A stretch of DNA of 6,797 nucleotides, taken from Pseudomonadota bacterium (GTDB taxonomy: Bacteria > Pseudomonadota > Alphaproteobacteria > Rhizobiales > Beijerinckiaceae). Location of the stretch: the NCBI GenBank assembly GCA_028876585.1, contig JAGWRL010000140.1:1-6797 (forward strand), in the 5' to 3' direction. The translations under genes were made by a program, and so were the position numbers. Positions within the stretch are counted from its first letter, which is position 1. Every line of letters begins with the position of its first letter. Positions 5,930-6,797 of the stretch are shown here, in pieces. Under the pieces are notes generated by a model. That model did no database searches. It was not told the origin of the DNA and saw only the letters and a list, made by a program, of their open reading frames with translations.

Positions 5930-6797
<868 letters not shown>

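Overview
The window is GC-rich chromosomal DNA from an alphaproteobacterium, most likely of the Hyphomicrobiales (Rhizobiales; Beijerinckiaceae, Methylocystaceae or Bradyrhizobium-like relatives). The evidence is a CtrA cell-cycle regulator with a FliJ gene beside it, a split-alpha (PntAA/PntAB/PntB) proton-translocating transhydrogenase preceded by an alphaproteobacterial aa3-oxidase subunit IV gene, and GANTC (CcrM-type) sites upstream of ctrA. I cannot name the genus from the sequence alone.

Layout. The minus strand from 3456 down to 1 carries fliJ, then a short aa3-type cytochrome c oxidase subunit IV gene, pntAA, pntAB and pntB, which runs off the left edge. From 3457 to 3996 lies a 540-base divergent intergenic region with AT-rich patches, CtrA-box-like motifs, four GANTC sites and a good candidate promoter. 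From 3997 to 4698 on the plus strand is ctrA, followed by an intrinsic terminator. Converging on it on the minus strand is hemE (5780 to 4758), whose otherwise intact reading frame is broken by one in-frame TAG at codon 256. Further right on the minus strand is the 3' part of an Old Yellow Enzyme-family flavin oxidoreductase that runs off the right edge.

How the genes work together. The pnt genes encode the membrane pump that couples proton re-entry to NADPH formation, and the small subunit gene before them ties the cluster to the respiratory chain. CtrA is the response regulator that controls the cell cycle and flagellar genes in this class, and its neighbour FliJ is a flagellar export component, so the shared intergenic region may coordinate the two. 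hemE supplies the coproporphyrinogen III step of haem and tetrapyrrole synthesis.

I see no phage, transposon, CRISPR, tRNA or rRNA, and no convincing undescribed system. The most notable points are the nonsense codon in hemE and the compact arrangement of a -35/-10 pair, CtrA box and GANTC site upstream of ctrA.
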